DNA of 64,000 bases from Actinomycetospora lemnae (GTDB lineage: Bacteria > Actinomycetota > Actinomycetes > Mycobacteriales > Pseudonocardiaceae). The stretch is from positions 186,001 to 250,000 of the forward strand of contig NZ_JAQZAO010000007.1 in assembly GCF_028737315.1 (NCBI RefSeq), read 5' to 3'. Position 1 is the stretch's first letter. Each line of letters begins with the position of its first letter. Shown in pieces: positions 33,455-41,677 of the stretch. The position numbers were made by a program, and so were the translations under genes. The notes under the pieces were generated by a model. It did not search any database. It was not told the origin of the DNA and saw only the letters and a list, made by a program, of their open reading frames with translations.

Positions 33455-34417
33455 TCAGGGAGAACTCCAGATCCTGGTCTTCCCGGGCCCTCGGCGGACG
33501 CGGGTGCTGTCGACCTTCTCGGCACGCTCCGGCTGGTTCCGCACGCGGTAGAAGGTTCGCGCGAACTCATCGGCGGCATCGAGCACATCCGCGGCGTTGG
33601 CGGCGTCGACCGACTCGCCGAATGTCCGTCCGCCGGCCCACGCGGAGAGCATCGGCGCGTAGGACACGGCCGAGTCGGCGTAGATGCCCTTCGACCCCAT
33701 CGCCTCGGTGAAACCGATCGCCCGCCAGTCATCGGTGTGCGTGTGGCCGATACAGGCCGTGGAGAAGAGGGCGCGGAACTTTGCCCGCCGGTCATCCGCG
33801 ATGTCCCCGAACGCGTCCCGCACAGCGCGCCCACTCTTCTTGCCGTCCCAGAAGAGCATGCGGTCGGTGAAGCCGTGCGAGGAGAAGATGAGGTCGACGG
33901 CTCTCGTGCCAGACCGTGCCGCGACTGCGTCGAGCGTCGCGACCACACCTTGCAGCGTTGCGTCCTCGCCCTTGACGAACGTCACCTCCCGGTAGTCGTC
34001 ACCGAGCATCGTGCTGGTCAACGTCTCGGTGGAGACCTCGATGAACTCGTACAGCGCGCGCTCCGCGCCCTCATAGTCCTTCGAGAGCAGAATGACCTGC
34101 ACCAGGTCGCGGGTCGACTTCTTCACGGGCTGCGGCGGCGGGAAGGGCAGGACGATCGGGGCGGCCAGGCCACCGAAGACGAAGAGTGGACCGGCGTGGT
34201 TCCTTCCGTCCGCACTCGCCGTGAACCGGAATCGGGGCAGCTCGAGCGGGCCCTCGTCGGACCAGTCGAGCGAGACGGTGTACGTGCCGTCGGCTCGGAC
34301 GGTCCTGCGGGCACTGCGGTCGTCGGCCGTGGCGTCGTCGTCCTCGTGGACCCGCACCGCGGCGCCCGCGGCCGGCGTGCCTTCGTTGTAGGTGACCGAT
34401 CCTCGGATCGTCGCCAT
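33455..34417 (-). CDS. caspase-like (clan CD) cysteine peptidase with N-terminal transthyretin-like domain
   Basis: A 320-residue protein. Residues 1-75 look like a small beta domain of the carboxypeptidase-regulatory kind (ATIRGSVTYNEGTPAAGAAV). The C-terminal part carries the clan CD dyad: hydrophobic strand then H181-G (AVDLIFSSHGFTD), and strand then A-C222 (FRALFSTACIGHTH), as in caspases, metacaspases and CHAT peptidases. No signal peptide. ATG 34417 follows AGGAG. It is the last gene of a four-gene operon, 22 bases after a patatin gene. Two hand-counted rows are 63% and 67% GC, lower than neighbours, which suggests transfer. Protease activity is inferred from motifs. Confidence 0.75.
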   Translation of the reverse strand: MATIRGSVTYNEGTPAAGAAVRVHEDDDATADDRSARRTVRADGTYTVSLDWSDEGPLELPRFRFTASADGRNHAGPLFVFGGLAAPIVLPFPPPQPVKKSTRDLVQVILLSKDYEGAERALYEFIEVSTETLTSTMLGDDYREVTFVKGEDATLQGVVATLDAVAARSGTRAVDLIFSSHGFTDRMLFWDGKKSGRAVRDAFGDIADDRRAKFRALFSTACIGHTHTDDWRAIGFTEAMGSKGIYADSAVSYAPMLSAWAGGRTFGESVDAANAADVLDAADEFARTFYRVRNQPERAEKVDSTRVRRGPGKTRIWSSP

Positions 34418-34439
34418 CGGAGCTCCTGGTGTGTCGGCG

Positions 34440-36035
34440 TCAGTGGAAGGGAGAGGTCGTCCGGCTGATCGGCGTCCCTCCGAGGGCTCCCGCGTCACGG
34501 GCGGCGCTCAGCGGCTCGATCGCCGCGCGCCATCCCCGGTCCCACATCGCGACCAGGGGCGCCTCGGCGGTGTTCACGTAGAAGTCAAGGACGTGGTAGC
34601 CAAGCAGAGGGACGCTGATGTCGACGTAGGTGCGGTCGGCCATGAGGGCGGTCGTGAGCGCCTCTCTCGTCGACTGCTCGGTGTTGAGCACGCCGCGCTG
34701 CACGACGCCGGCGATCTGGTGGAGCAGCTCGACAGAGGGGTTCCCGCCCCCGTCGGTGCCGAGGGCGTCCGCGAGATCGAGAGCCACGACGGCGGCCGGG
34801 TAACCCAGCTTCTCCAGCCCGGCCGCCAGGATCGGACGGAGCACCTCGAGGGTGTCGACGCGCGGTGGGCTGCCCGCGGTCTCGAAGCGCGCGGGTCCGG
34901 CGCCCCACGCGGCCGGCGCCTCCGCGGCCTCGTCGAGGGATAGCCCGATCTTGACGCGGTCGTCGTCGGCCGTCCCGTCCGGCCAGAAGCGCTCGCTCCC
35001 GCCGGCGAAGAGGAAGAGGGGGAAGTTCGAGCACAGCCCGCCGTCCACGATCTGTCGCTGTGGACCCTGCGGCTCGAAGACGAAGGGAATGCTCATCGAT
35101 CGCCGGACGGCGTCGATGACCTTCATCCTCGGATTCGTCCGCGAGCTGTAGACCGTCATCGTGCCTTGGTCGATGTCGGCCGCGATGACGGCGAGCGGCA
35201 CGGGCAGGTGTCGGAACTGCACGGGTTTCGCCGGGTCGTCGTGCACCTTGCGGGACAGCAGTTCACCGACGATCCGGGTGAATTGCGCACCCTCGAACAG
35301 GCTGCCCTCGTGCACCAGGTTGGTGAGCAGGTACTGGAGCGGCTGCTGTGCGGCCACGGCGTCCCACACCGTGTCGGCGAAGTCGCGGCGCAGCGGCGCG
35401 GTGTCGGGGAGGAAGTCCCCGACCCGGGGTGGGTCCGCCGGGACCGGGAACAGGACGACGTCGAGCGCCGCCTCCAAGGCCGCTCGGCCCGCTCCGACCA
35501 GCCCTCCGATCAGAGGCAGGCCGACGATCGCCTGGACACAGGCGTCCCTCAGCTCACGGCGAGCCGGGATCGGGAGCGGGATGTCCCCGATGACGTCGAG
35601 GACACTGCCGTTCAGCGCGTGCCACAGCTGCGTCCGACGGATGCTCGACCGCGCGACCGTGTCGGCCGCCGGCAGGTCGAGGAAGTCCGGGAACGGGATG
35701 GGCTCGGTGATTCCTCGCTGCGTAAGCGTGGCCGGCCCCGACGGGGCGCCGGGGAACGCCGAGGACAGCCACTGGATCTCTCGGGCGGAGAAGCCGGCGG
35801 CCACCATCGCGGCGGTGATCGCCCCGGCCGAGTTGCCGGCGACGCGCGCGAACCCGATGCCGTTGTCCTCGAGGGCGCGGAGGGCTCCCACGTACCCGGT
35901 CCCGAGCGCGCCGCCGCCCTCGAACACCCCGTCGACCACGAGCTGACGCGGTGCGGCGACGGCGGCGAAGGCGCGCGCCCGCTCGGACGGCAAGAGGGCG
36001 GACTGGGGGAGCAGGTGGGGGAAGTCGACCGTCAC
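34440..36035 (-). CDS. patatin-like phospholipase
   Basis: A 531-residue patatin. The oxyanion segment is LVVDGVFEGGGALGTGYVGA (residues 32-51), with Leu where Lys or Arg is usual. The nucleophile S69 is in VAGNSAGA and the acid D331 in QIVDGGLCSNFP, giving the complete Ser-Asp dyad. A long insert between (residues 85-280) and a C-terminal 150-residue part have no clear match. It should cleave acyl chains from membrane lipids. GTG 36035 lies four bases after the previous stop, with no strong ribosome site, so coupling is likely. It is partnered with a caspase-like gene. Confidence 0.87.
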   Translation of the reverse strand: MTVDFPHLLPQSALLPSERARAFAAVAAPRQLVVDGVFEGGGALGTGYVGALRALEDNGIGFARVAGNSAGAITAAMVAAGFSAREIQWLSSAFPGAPSGPATLTQRGITEPIPFPDFLDLPAADTVARSSIRRTQLWHALNGSVLDVIGDIPLPIPARRELRDACVQAIVGLPLIGGLVGAGRAALEAALDVVLFPVPADPPRVGDFLPDTAPLRRDFADTVWDAVAAQQPLQYLLTNLVHEGSLFEGAQFTRIVGELLSRKVHDDPAKPVQFRHLPVPLAVIAADIDQGTMTVYSSRTNPRMKVIDAVRRSMSIPFVFEPQGPQRQIVDGGLCSNFPLFLFAGGSERFWPDGTADDDRVKIGLSLDEAAEAPAAWGAGPARFETAGSPPRVDTLEVLRPILAAGLEKLGYPAAVVALDLADALGTDGGGNPSVELLHQIAGVVQRGVLNTEQSTREALTTALMADRTYVDISVPLLGYHVLDFYVNTAEAPLVAMWDRGWRAAIEPLSAARDAGALGGTPISRTTSPFH

Positions 36036-36039
36036 GATG

Positions 36040-36957
36040 TCACCCGGCGAGCCGCTTGGCCGGGTCGGGCGGGGCGGCGTCGAGGTCGACGAGGGCCTCG
36101 GACCACTCGGCGAGCTGCTTGGTGACCGCCGGGAGGTCGTCGCCGATCGCGTCGACGACGGCCTGCTGCATCGCGTCCGTCCGCCCCTCGAGGTCGGCGC
36201 GGTGCCGCAGGCCGTCGTCGCTCAGCGCGTCGCCGTCGAGGAGCCCCCGCCCCCGCAGGCCGGCGACCGCCGTCCGGATCCGTTCGGGGCTCCAGCCCCG
36301 GGACGGCGTGTAGGCACCGAGCGGGTAGCCGCACCACAGCTCGGTGAGCACGTTCATCTGCACCGGGTCGAGCCCGTCGACGGCGCAGACCGCGAGGTGG
36401 GAGTCGCCGCGGTGCTCACGCAGGACGTGGCACGCGTGGACGAGGGCGGCGAGCGGGTCGGACGGCCAGGGCTCGACGGTCAGGCCGGTGAACAGGGGGC
36501 GGGCGGTGCCGTCGGCCGCGTCGATGCCGCGGCGCAGGGCCGGCAGCAGCGCGGCGGCCTCGGCGTCGACGTCGCCGAGCAGCCGGCGCAGCGTCGCGCC
36601 CGGCGCCTCGATCCGCACCCGCACCACGTCGGCGAGCGGCGCCGCCGCCACGCCGGCCTCGTACTGCGGGCCCACGAGGCCGGGCTCGAACACCCCGAGC
36701 GCCATCACCGCGACCGCGGTCGGCGGCGTCCCGAGCGGCGCGGTGCGCTGGCGGACGTAGGCGGCGAAGTAGTCGTCGAGGCCGACCGCCGCGTAGCCCT
36801 CGGCCGCCTCCGGCGACCAGATCGACAGGCAGGCGACCGCCTCGATCGCGTCCCGCAGGGCGCGCGCCGGCGACGGGTCGCGCCGGGCGGGCGGGTCGGC
36901 GGGGCGGGGTCGGTCGGGCGGCGCGAAGAAGAGGCCGCGCATCGTCGTGTAGTCCAC
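36040..36957 (-). CDS. SCO6745-family protein
   Basis: A 305-residue protein resembling the actinobacterial SCO6745 family: N-terminal EAVACLSIWSPEAAEGYAAV, then FAAYVRQRTAPLGTPPTAVA, LVHACHVLREHRGDSHLAVC, and a C-terminal winged-helix-like region (RGWSPERIRTAVAGLRGRGL). Members are annotated as helix-turn-helix proteins without known function. GTG 36957 follows GAGAGAGGGA. It lies between an unknown gene and the patatin gene, so it may be the regulator or sensor of that operon. Confidence 0.72.
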   Translation of the reverse strand: MDYTTMRGLFFAPPDRPRPADPPARRDPSPARALRDAIEAVACLSIWSPEAAEGYAAVGLDDYFAAYVRQRTAPLGTPPTAVAVMALGVFEPGLVGPQYEAGVAAAPLADVVRVRIEAPGATLRRLLGDVDAEAAALLPALRRGIDAADGTARPLFTGLTVEPWPSDPLAALVHACHVLREHRGDSHLAVCAVDGLDPVQMNVLTELWCGYPLGAYTPSRGWSPERIRTAVAGLRGRGLLDGDALSDDGLRHRADLEGRTDAMQQAVVDAIGDDLPAVTKQLAEWSEALVDLDAAPPDPAKRLAG

Positions 36958-36974
36958 GGAGAATCCCTCTCTCC

Positions 36975-37394
36975 TCAGCAGTCGGCGGTGTCGGGGTCGG
37001 CCAGCGCGCCCCAGACGAGCGCGGCGGAGACCGGGTCGGGCGCGGTGAGGACGCCCTGGACGCGGGCGACCTGGGCCACCAGCAGCTCGGGCTCGCACCC
37101 GTGCGCCGCCGCCTCGTCCAGCAGCACCGTGGCGACCACGTCCCGGACGCCGGTCGCCCGCCAGCGGCACAGCGAGCGCCCGAGCGTGCGGGCCGCCCAG
37201 CCCAGGAGGTCGAGCGCCTCCCGGTCGTCCGGGACCGGCGTGCGCGTCGCGGCGGTCCAGCTGCGCAGCGTCTCGCCGTGCGTCAGCGGCACCGGGAGCG
37301 GGACCCCCTCGTCGATCTCGGCCTGACGCAGGGCGAGCAGCAGGCCCGACACCTGGCCGCGCAGCGTCACCCACTCGCGCTCGATGTCCCCCAT
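36975..37394 (-). CDS. hypothetical protein, first gene of the patatin/caspase-like operon
   Basis: A 139-residue, mostly helical protein starting MGDIEREWVTLRGQVSGLLL. It has two cysteines in the middle (SLCRW, HGCEPE) and one at the C-terminus; no membrane segment or known motif. The gap to the next gene is 17 bases. Start ATG 37394 is the first Met after the promoter region shared with the divergent LuxR gene. I do not recognise it. Confidence 0.6.
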   Translation of the reverse strand: MGDIEREWVTLRGQVSGLLLALRQAEIDEGVPLPVPLTHGETLRSWTAATRTPVPDDREALDLLGWAARTLGRSLCRWRATGVRDVVATVLLDEAAAHGCEPELLVAQVARVQGVLTAPDPVSAALVWGALADPDTADC

Positions 37395-37508
37395 CTGCCG
37401 GCACCTCCGCCCCTTGTCCGTTCCGTCCGGTGAGCACGACGCTAAGGGCGGGACGGCACCGCAGCCTCGGGGCCGACCCCCGAGGAACCCCCCGAGGAAA
37501 GGTGCGTC

Positions 37509-40337
37509 GTGGGTGCGGTCCTGGAGCGCGAGGACGAGCTGGCGGCGACCGGCGAGCTCGTCGACCGCGTGCTCCGGGGCGGGGGCGGCCTGCTGCTCGT
37601 CGAGGGCGACGCGGGCATCGGGAAGACGACGCTGGTCGGGGCCGCGCGGGAGGTCGCGGACGGGCGGGGCGTGGCCGTGGCCGGGGCCCGCGGAGCCGAG
37701 CTGGAGCGCGAGCTCGCGTTCGGCGTCGTCCACGAGCTGCTGGCGCCGGTGGTCGTGCCCGCCGCCGGGGACGCGGCCGCCGCGGTGCGGTCCCCGGCCG
37801 CGTCACCGGCGCCCGGCACCGACCTCTTCGCCGTCCTCCACGGCCTCTACTGGGCCGTCGCGGACCGGGCGGCGCAGGGTCCGCTGCTGCTCACCGTCGA
37901 CGACGTCCACTGGTGCGACCTGCCGTCGCTGCGCTTCCTGGCCTACCTCGCCCGCCGCCTCGACGGCCTGCCGGTCGCGCTGCTCGTGGCCGGCCGGCCC
38001 GTGGTCCTCGACGCCGCCCGCAGCGAGGTGCTCGACGCGATGGCGCGGGAGCCCGGCGTGCGTGTCCTGCGGCCGGCGCCGCTCTCGCGCGCCGGGACGC
38101 GGACCCTCATCACCGCGGTCCTCGGCACGCCGGACGACGACTTCGAGGACGCCTGCCGCGGGGCGACGGGTGGCAACCCCTTCCTGCTGGGGGAGCTGCT
38201 CGCCGACCTGCACCGGGAGGGCACGGAGCCGCGCGCCGCGGCCGTCGAGAGGGTCGCCGCGGCGGTCCCGCGGGAGGTGGAGCGGTCGGTGCGGGCGCGC
38301 CTGGCGGCGCTCGGCCCGGACGCGGTGTCCCTGGCGCGGGCCGCGGCGGTGCTCGGCGACGGGGTCGACGCGCGCCGTGCCGCGGAGCTCGCCAGCGTGG
38401 CGCCGGAGGTGGCGGGCCCCGTCGTCGACGCCCTGGTGACGTCCCGCATCCTGGCGCCGGGGCGAGCCACGACGGGGCTGGCGTTCCTGCACCCGCTCGT
38501 CCGCTCGGCGGTGCAGGCCGGCACCGGGCCGTCGGAGTGGGCCGAGGCCCACCGGCGCGCGGTCGCCGTCCTCACCGCGGCGGGTGTCGACGACGACGGG
38601 CTCGTGCGCCACCTCCTCGCGGCGCGCCCGAGCGGCGATCCGGCGGTGGTCGCCGCGCTCCGGGCGGCCGCCGGCCGGGCCGCGGCGCGCGGCGTGCCCG
38701 AGAGCGCGGCCCAGCTGCTGCGCCGGGCCCTCGACGAGCCGCCGACGGGACCCGCGAGCTCCGCGGTCCTGCTCGAGCTCGGCTCGGCCGAGATGCGCGC
38801 CGGCGACCCGGCCGCCCTGGACCACCTCCTGGCCGCCGCGGACGAGGCCGGCACCGTCGACGCCCGCGCGGTCGCCACGCTCGCGCTCGGGCGGGTCCTG
38901 CTGCACGCGGGCCGGGGCGTCGAGGCCGTGCGACGCCTGCTGGCCGTGCTCGAGGAGGTGGAGGCCGCCGAGCCGGGGCCGCCGGCGTCCGAGCGCGCGC
39001 TCGAGCTGGAGGCCGAGCTCGTCACCGTCGCGACCCAGGATCCCGCGACGCGTCCGGTCACGGAGGCGCGCCTCGCCCGCCGGACGCGGGACCCGGAGCC
39101 GACGACCCGTGGCGGCTGCGTGCTGCTCGCCGCGCTGGCGGTGGAGGAGACGGTCGTCCAGGGGTCGCGGACGCGGGCGGTGGCGCTCGCCGAGGCGGCC
39201 CTGACCGGCGGCCACCTCCTCGGTGAGCCCGTGATGGCCCGCCTGCCGGCCGTCGGGATCACGCTGGCCCTCGGCGGGCGTCCCGCTGCGGCGGTCGCGA
39301 TGTGGGACGAGGCCATCACCGCTCTGCGGCGCCACGGCGACATGCGGGGCTTCGCGCTGGCCTCGGCGTTCCGCGGCTACGCGTGCACCTACACGGGGGA
39401 CCTCGTTGCGGCCCTCGGCGATCTCCGCCAGGCCGTGGAGCTGGTCGAGCGCGATCCGTCCCAGGCCCTGACACGCAGCTTCGCCGTGGCCTGGCTGGTC
39501 GAGGGCCTCCTCGACACCGGCGAGCTCGACACGGCCGAGGAGCTGGTCGCGGCGCACGCCGTCCGCTCCGGCGGCCCGATGTCGGCGGGGTCCTACCTGC
39601 TGCGGTCCCGGGGGCGCCTGCGGCTCGCGCAGGGCCGCCCGGAGGAGGCCGCGCGGGACCTGCGCGAGTGCGGGGGCCGCCTGGAGGCCGCCGGTGCCGG
39701 GGCCGGCGCGGTGTTCCGGTGGCGGCCGGGCGTCGCGCTGGCGCTGCGCGACCAGGGCGACGACGACGCGGCGCGCGTGGTGGCCGACGAGGCCGTCGCG
39801 GCCGCCGAGGCCTGGGGAGCGCCGTTGCCGCTGGCCGAGGCGCTGCGGGTCGCCGGCGAGGTGGCCCCGCGGGGCGAGGGGATCGCGCTGCTGCGCCGGG
39901 CGGTGGACGTCGCGGCCGAGGCACCGCTGGAACGTGCGCGGGACCTGCTCGCCCTCGGCCGCGCGCTGCACCGCGCGGGGGACCGGGGCGAAGCGCGGGA
40001 CGTCCTGCGGGACGCCCTCGACGCTGCCGTGGAGCGCGGTGCGACGGCCATCGCCCGGGCGGCGCAGGACGAGCTGGTCGCGACCGGGGCACGGCCGCGC
40101 CGGCCGCGGACGTCGGGGGCGGAGGCCCTCACGCCGACCGAGCGGCGCGTGGCGGGCGCGGTGGCCGAGGGCGCGACGAACCGCGCGGTCGCGCAGGCCC
40201 TGTTCGTCTCCGAGAAGACGGTGGAGACGCACCTCGGGAGCGTCTACCGCAAGCTCGGCATCGCGGCCCGCTCGCAGCTGGCCGACGCCCTGGGGGACGC
40301 CGGCGCTACGCCACGAGCTGCGGGTACCAGGCGCTGA
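37509..40337 (+). CDS. large LuxR-family regulator with AAA ATPase domain (LAL type)
   Basis: A 942-residue LAL regulator. The Walker A loop VEGDAGIGKTT is at residues 31-41 and the Walker B region LLLTVDDVHWCDLPSLRFL near 135. The middle 500 residues are helical repeats of TPR kind. The C-terminal helix-turn-helix reads LTPTERRVAGAVAEGATNRA and VSEKTVETHLGSVYRKLGIA. GTG 37509 follows GAGGAAAGG. It is divergent from the hypothetical-SCO6745-patatin-caspase operon across 114 bases and may control it. Confidence 0.92.
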   Translation: MGAVLEREDELAATGELVDRVLRGGGGLLLVEGDAGIGKTTLVGAAREVADGRGVAVAGARGAELERELAFGVVHELLAPVVVPAAGDAAAAVRSPAASPAPGTDLFAVLHGLYWAVADRAAQGPLLLTVDDVHWCDLPSLRFLAYLARRLDGLPVALLVAGRPVVLDAARSEVLDAMAREPGVRVLRPAPLSRAGTRTLITAVLGTPDDDFEDACRGATGGNPFLLGELLADLHREGTEPRAAAVERVAAAVPREVERSVRARLAALGPDAVSLARAAAVLGDGVDARRAAELASVAPEVAGPVVDALVTSRILAPGRATTGLAFLHPLVRSAVQAGTGPSEWAEAHRRAVAVLTAAGVDDDGLVRHLLAARPSGDPAVVAALRAAAGRAAARGVPESAAQLLRRALDEPPTGPASSAVLLELGSAEMRAGDPAALDHLLAAADEAGTVDARAVATLALGRVLLHAGRGVEAVRRLLAVLEEVEAAEPGPPASERALELEAELVTVATQDPATRPVTEARLARRTRDPEPTTRGGCVLLAALAVEETVVQGSRTRAVALAEAALTGGHLLGEPVMARLPAVGITLALGGRPAAAVAMWDEAITALRRHGDMRGFALASAFRGYACTYTGDLVAALGDLRQAVELVERDPSQALTRSFAVAWLVEGLLDTGELDTAEELVAAHAVRSGGPMSAGSYLLRSRGRLRLAQGRPEEAARDLRECGGRLEAAGAGAGAVFRWRPGVALALRDQGDDDAARVVADEAVAAAEAWGAPLPLAEALRVAGEVAPRGEGIALLRRAVDVAAEAPLERARDLLALGRALHRAGDRGEARDVLRDALDAAVERGATAIARAAQDELVATGARPRRPRTSGAEALTPTERRVAGAVAEGATNRAVAQALFVSEKTVETHLGSVYRKLGIAARSQLADALGDAGATPRAAGTRR

Positions 40338-40503
40338 TCTCGAGGTCGAGCTCGGCGAGGTCCGGGTGGGCGAAGAGGGCTGCCTCGTCCGGGCTCAGGC
40401 GCTGCGGGCGGCGGCCACCCGTGGGGCAGCCGTCCTCGTGGCGCAGGGGGTAGAGCTTCCACACCCGCACGGACTCGCAGTAGTGGCACTCGCCAGTGAT
40501 CAT
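40306..40503 (-). CDS. small zinc-ribbon-like protein
   Basis: A 65-residue protein starting MITGECHYCESVRVWKLYPL. Two CxxC-like cysteines (C6, C9), then H and C in LRHEDGCPTGG, could bind zinc. The ending LAELDLEISAWYPQ is acidic. ATG 40503 follows GGAG. Its last 32 bases overlap the convergent LuxR gene. Function unknown. Confidence 0.5.
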   Translation of the reverse strand: MITGECHYCESVRVWKLYPLRHEDGCPTGGRRPQRLSPDEAALFAHPDLAELDLEISAWYPQLVA

Positions 40504-40660
40504 CGCTGGACTCCGGGCACGTCGGCACTGGGGGAACGGTCCCCGCACGCCGACGCTGGGCGCGAGGCCGCTGCCAGTCTGGTGCCCGAACGTGCCCGTA
40601 AGAACCCGCACCGTGACCCCGCCCACCTGTGACGCGCACCCACCCGTGCGCACACAGGGG

Positions 40661-41677
40661 TCAGCTCTTCAGCTCCGCCAGCGCGGTCTCGGCCTGGAGG
40701 TTGATGGCCTCGGGGCCGGTGACCTCGTCGGGATCGGCGTCGGCGCCCATGTCGCCCGCGCGGTAGCGGGTCCAGACGCCGGCGTGGATGCAGGCGGCGC
40801 GCCACCGCGCGAACGCGAGGTAGTAGGCGATGTCGACGTCGCCGGTGCCCGTCGCGGCCGTGTAGCGCGCGATGAGCTCCTGGCGCGTGGGGTAGCCGCC
40901 CGCCGGCGTGGGGCTCGACAGCGCCTCGGGCACGGTGTCGCCCGGCTCGCTCCACGAGACGAGCAGGTGCCCAAGGTCGCAGAGCGGGTCGCCGATGGTC
41001 GCGAGCTCCCAGTCGAAGACCGCGACCGCCCGCCCGTCGGCGTCGTAGGCGATGTTCCCGGGGCGGAAGTCGCCGTGGACGATCCCGACCTCGCCCTCGG
41101 GGATCCGCGCGGCCAGCGCCTCGTGGGTGGCGTCGATGGCCGAGAGGTCCTCCATCGCCGACTGGTGCGCCTGCCGGTGCCAGCGCTTGAGCTGGCGGGC
41201 GACGAAGTTGCCGGGACGGGCGAGGTCGTCGAGCCCGACCGAGGCCGGCTCGACGTGGTGCAGCGCGGCGAGGACGTCGATGGTCGTGGTGCCGACGTTG
41301 GTCCGCGCCGCCGCCGGCACCTTCTCGCCGGACTCGGTGTCGTTGAGGACCTTCCCGGGCGCGAAGTCCATGACGTAGAGGTCGGCGCCCCAGACGTCGT
41401 GGTCGTCGCAGAACGCGCGCGGCGTCGGCACCGGCACCTCGGTGGGGTTCAGCGCCGCGAGGAAGCGCCACTCGCGGCCCATGTCGTGCGCGGTCTCCAG
41501 CACGCCGCCCAGCGGCGGGCGGCGCAGCGCCCACGCGTGCCCCGCCTCGTCGGTGACCCGGTAGGTCAGGTTCGAACGCCCGCCCGCGATGCGCGTGAAC
41601 TCCAGGGCGCCCTCGACCTCGTCGACGTGGGCGCGGAACCACTCGGTGACGGCGTCGGGGATCTCCTCGGCGCTCAC
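40661..41677 (-). CDS. APH-type phosphotransferase (acyl kinase-like)
   Basis: A 338-residue kinase of the ACAD10/LvaA kind. It has the glycine loop RIAGGRSNLTYRVTDEAG, catalytic GIVHGDFRPGNIAYDADG and the metal-binding AVFDWELATIGDPLCDLGHL. Its GTG start overlaps the reductase stop as GTGA. Unlike the kinase at 14598 it lacks the DUF6285 tail. In Pseudomonas levulinate catabolism a kinase of this type phosphorylates 4-hydroxyacyl-CoA. Its pairing here with a quinone-reductase-like enzyme, not a dehydrogenase, leaves the substrate open. Confidence 0.85.
   Translation of the reverse strand: MSAEEIPDAVTEWFRAHVDEVEGALEFTRIAGGRSNLTYRVTDEAGHAWALRRPPLGGVLETAHDMGREWRFLAALNPTEVPVPTPRAFCDDHDVWGADLYVMDFAPGKVLNDTESGEKVPAAARTNVGTTTIDVLAALHHVEPASVGLDDLARPGNFVARQLKRWHRQAHQSAMEDLSAIDATHEALAARIPEGEVGIVHGDFRPGNIAYDADGRAVAVFDWELATIGDPLCDLGHLLVSWSEPGDTVPEALSSPTPAGGYPTRQELIARYTAATGTGDVDIAYYLAFARWRAACIHAGVWTRYRAGDMGADADPDEVTGPEAINLQAETALAELKS

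Noticed and set aside
33455-37394. CBASS or other known defence operon
   Set aside because: Patatin is a CBASS effector, but no nucleotide cyclase, HORMA, TRIP13 or ubiquitin-like gene is present. I call it only a candidate system.
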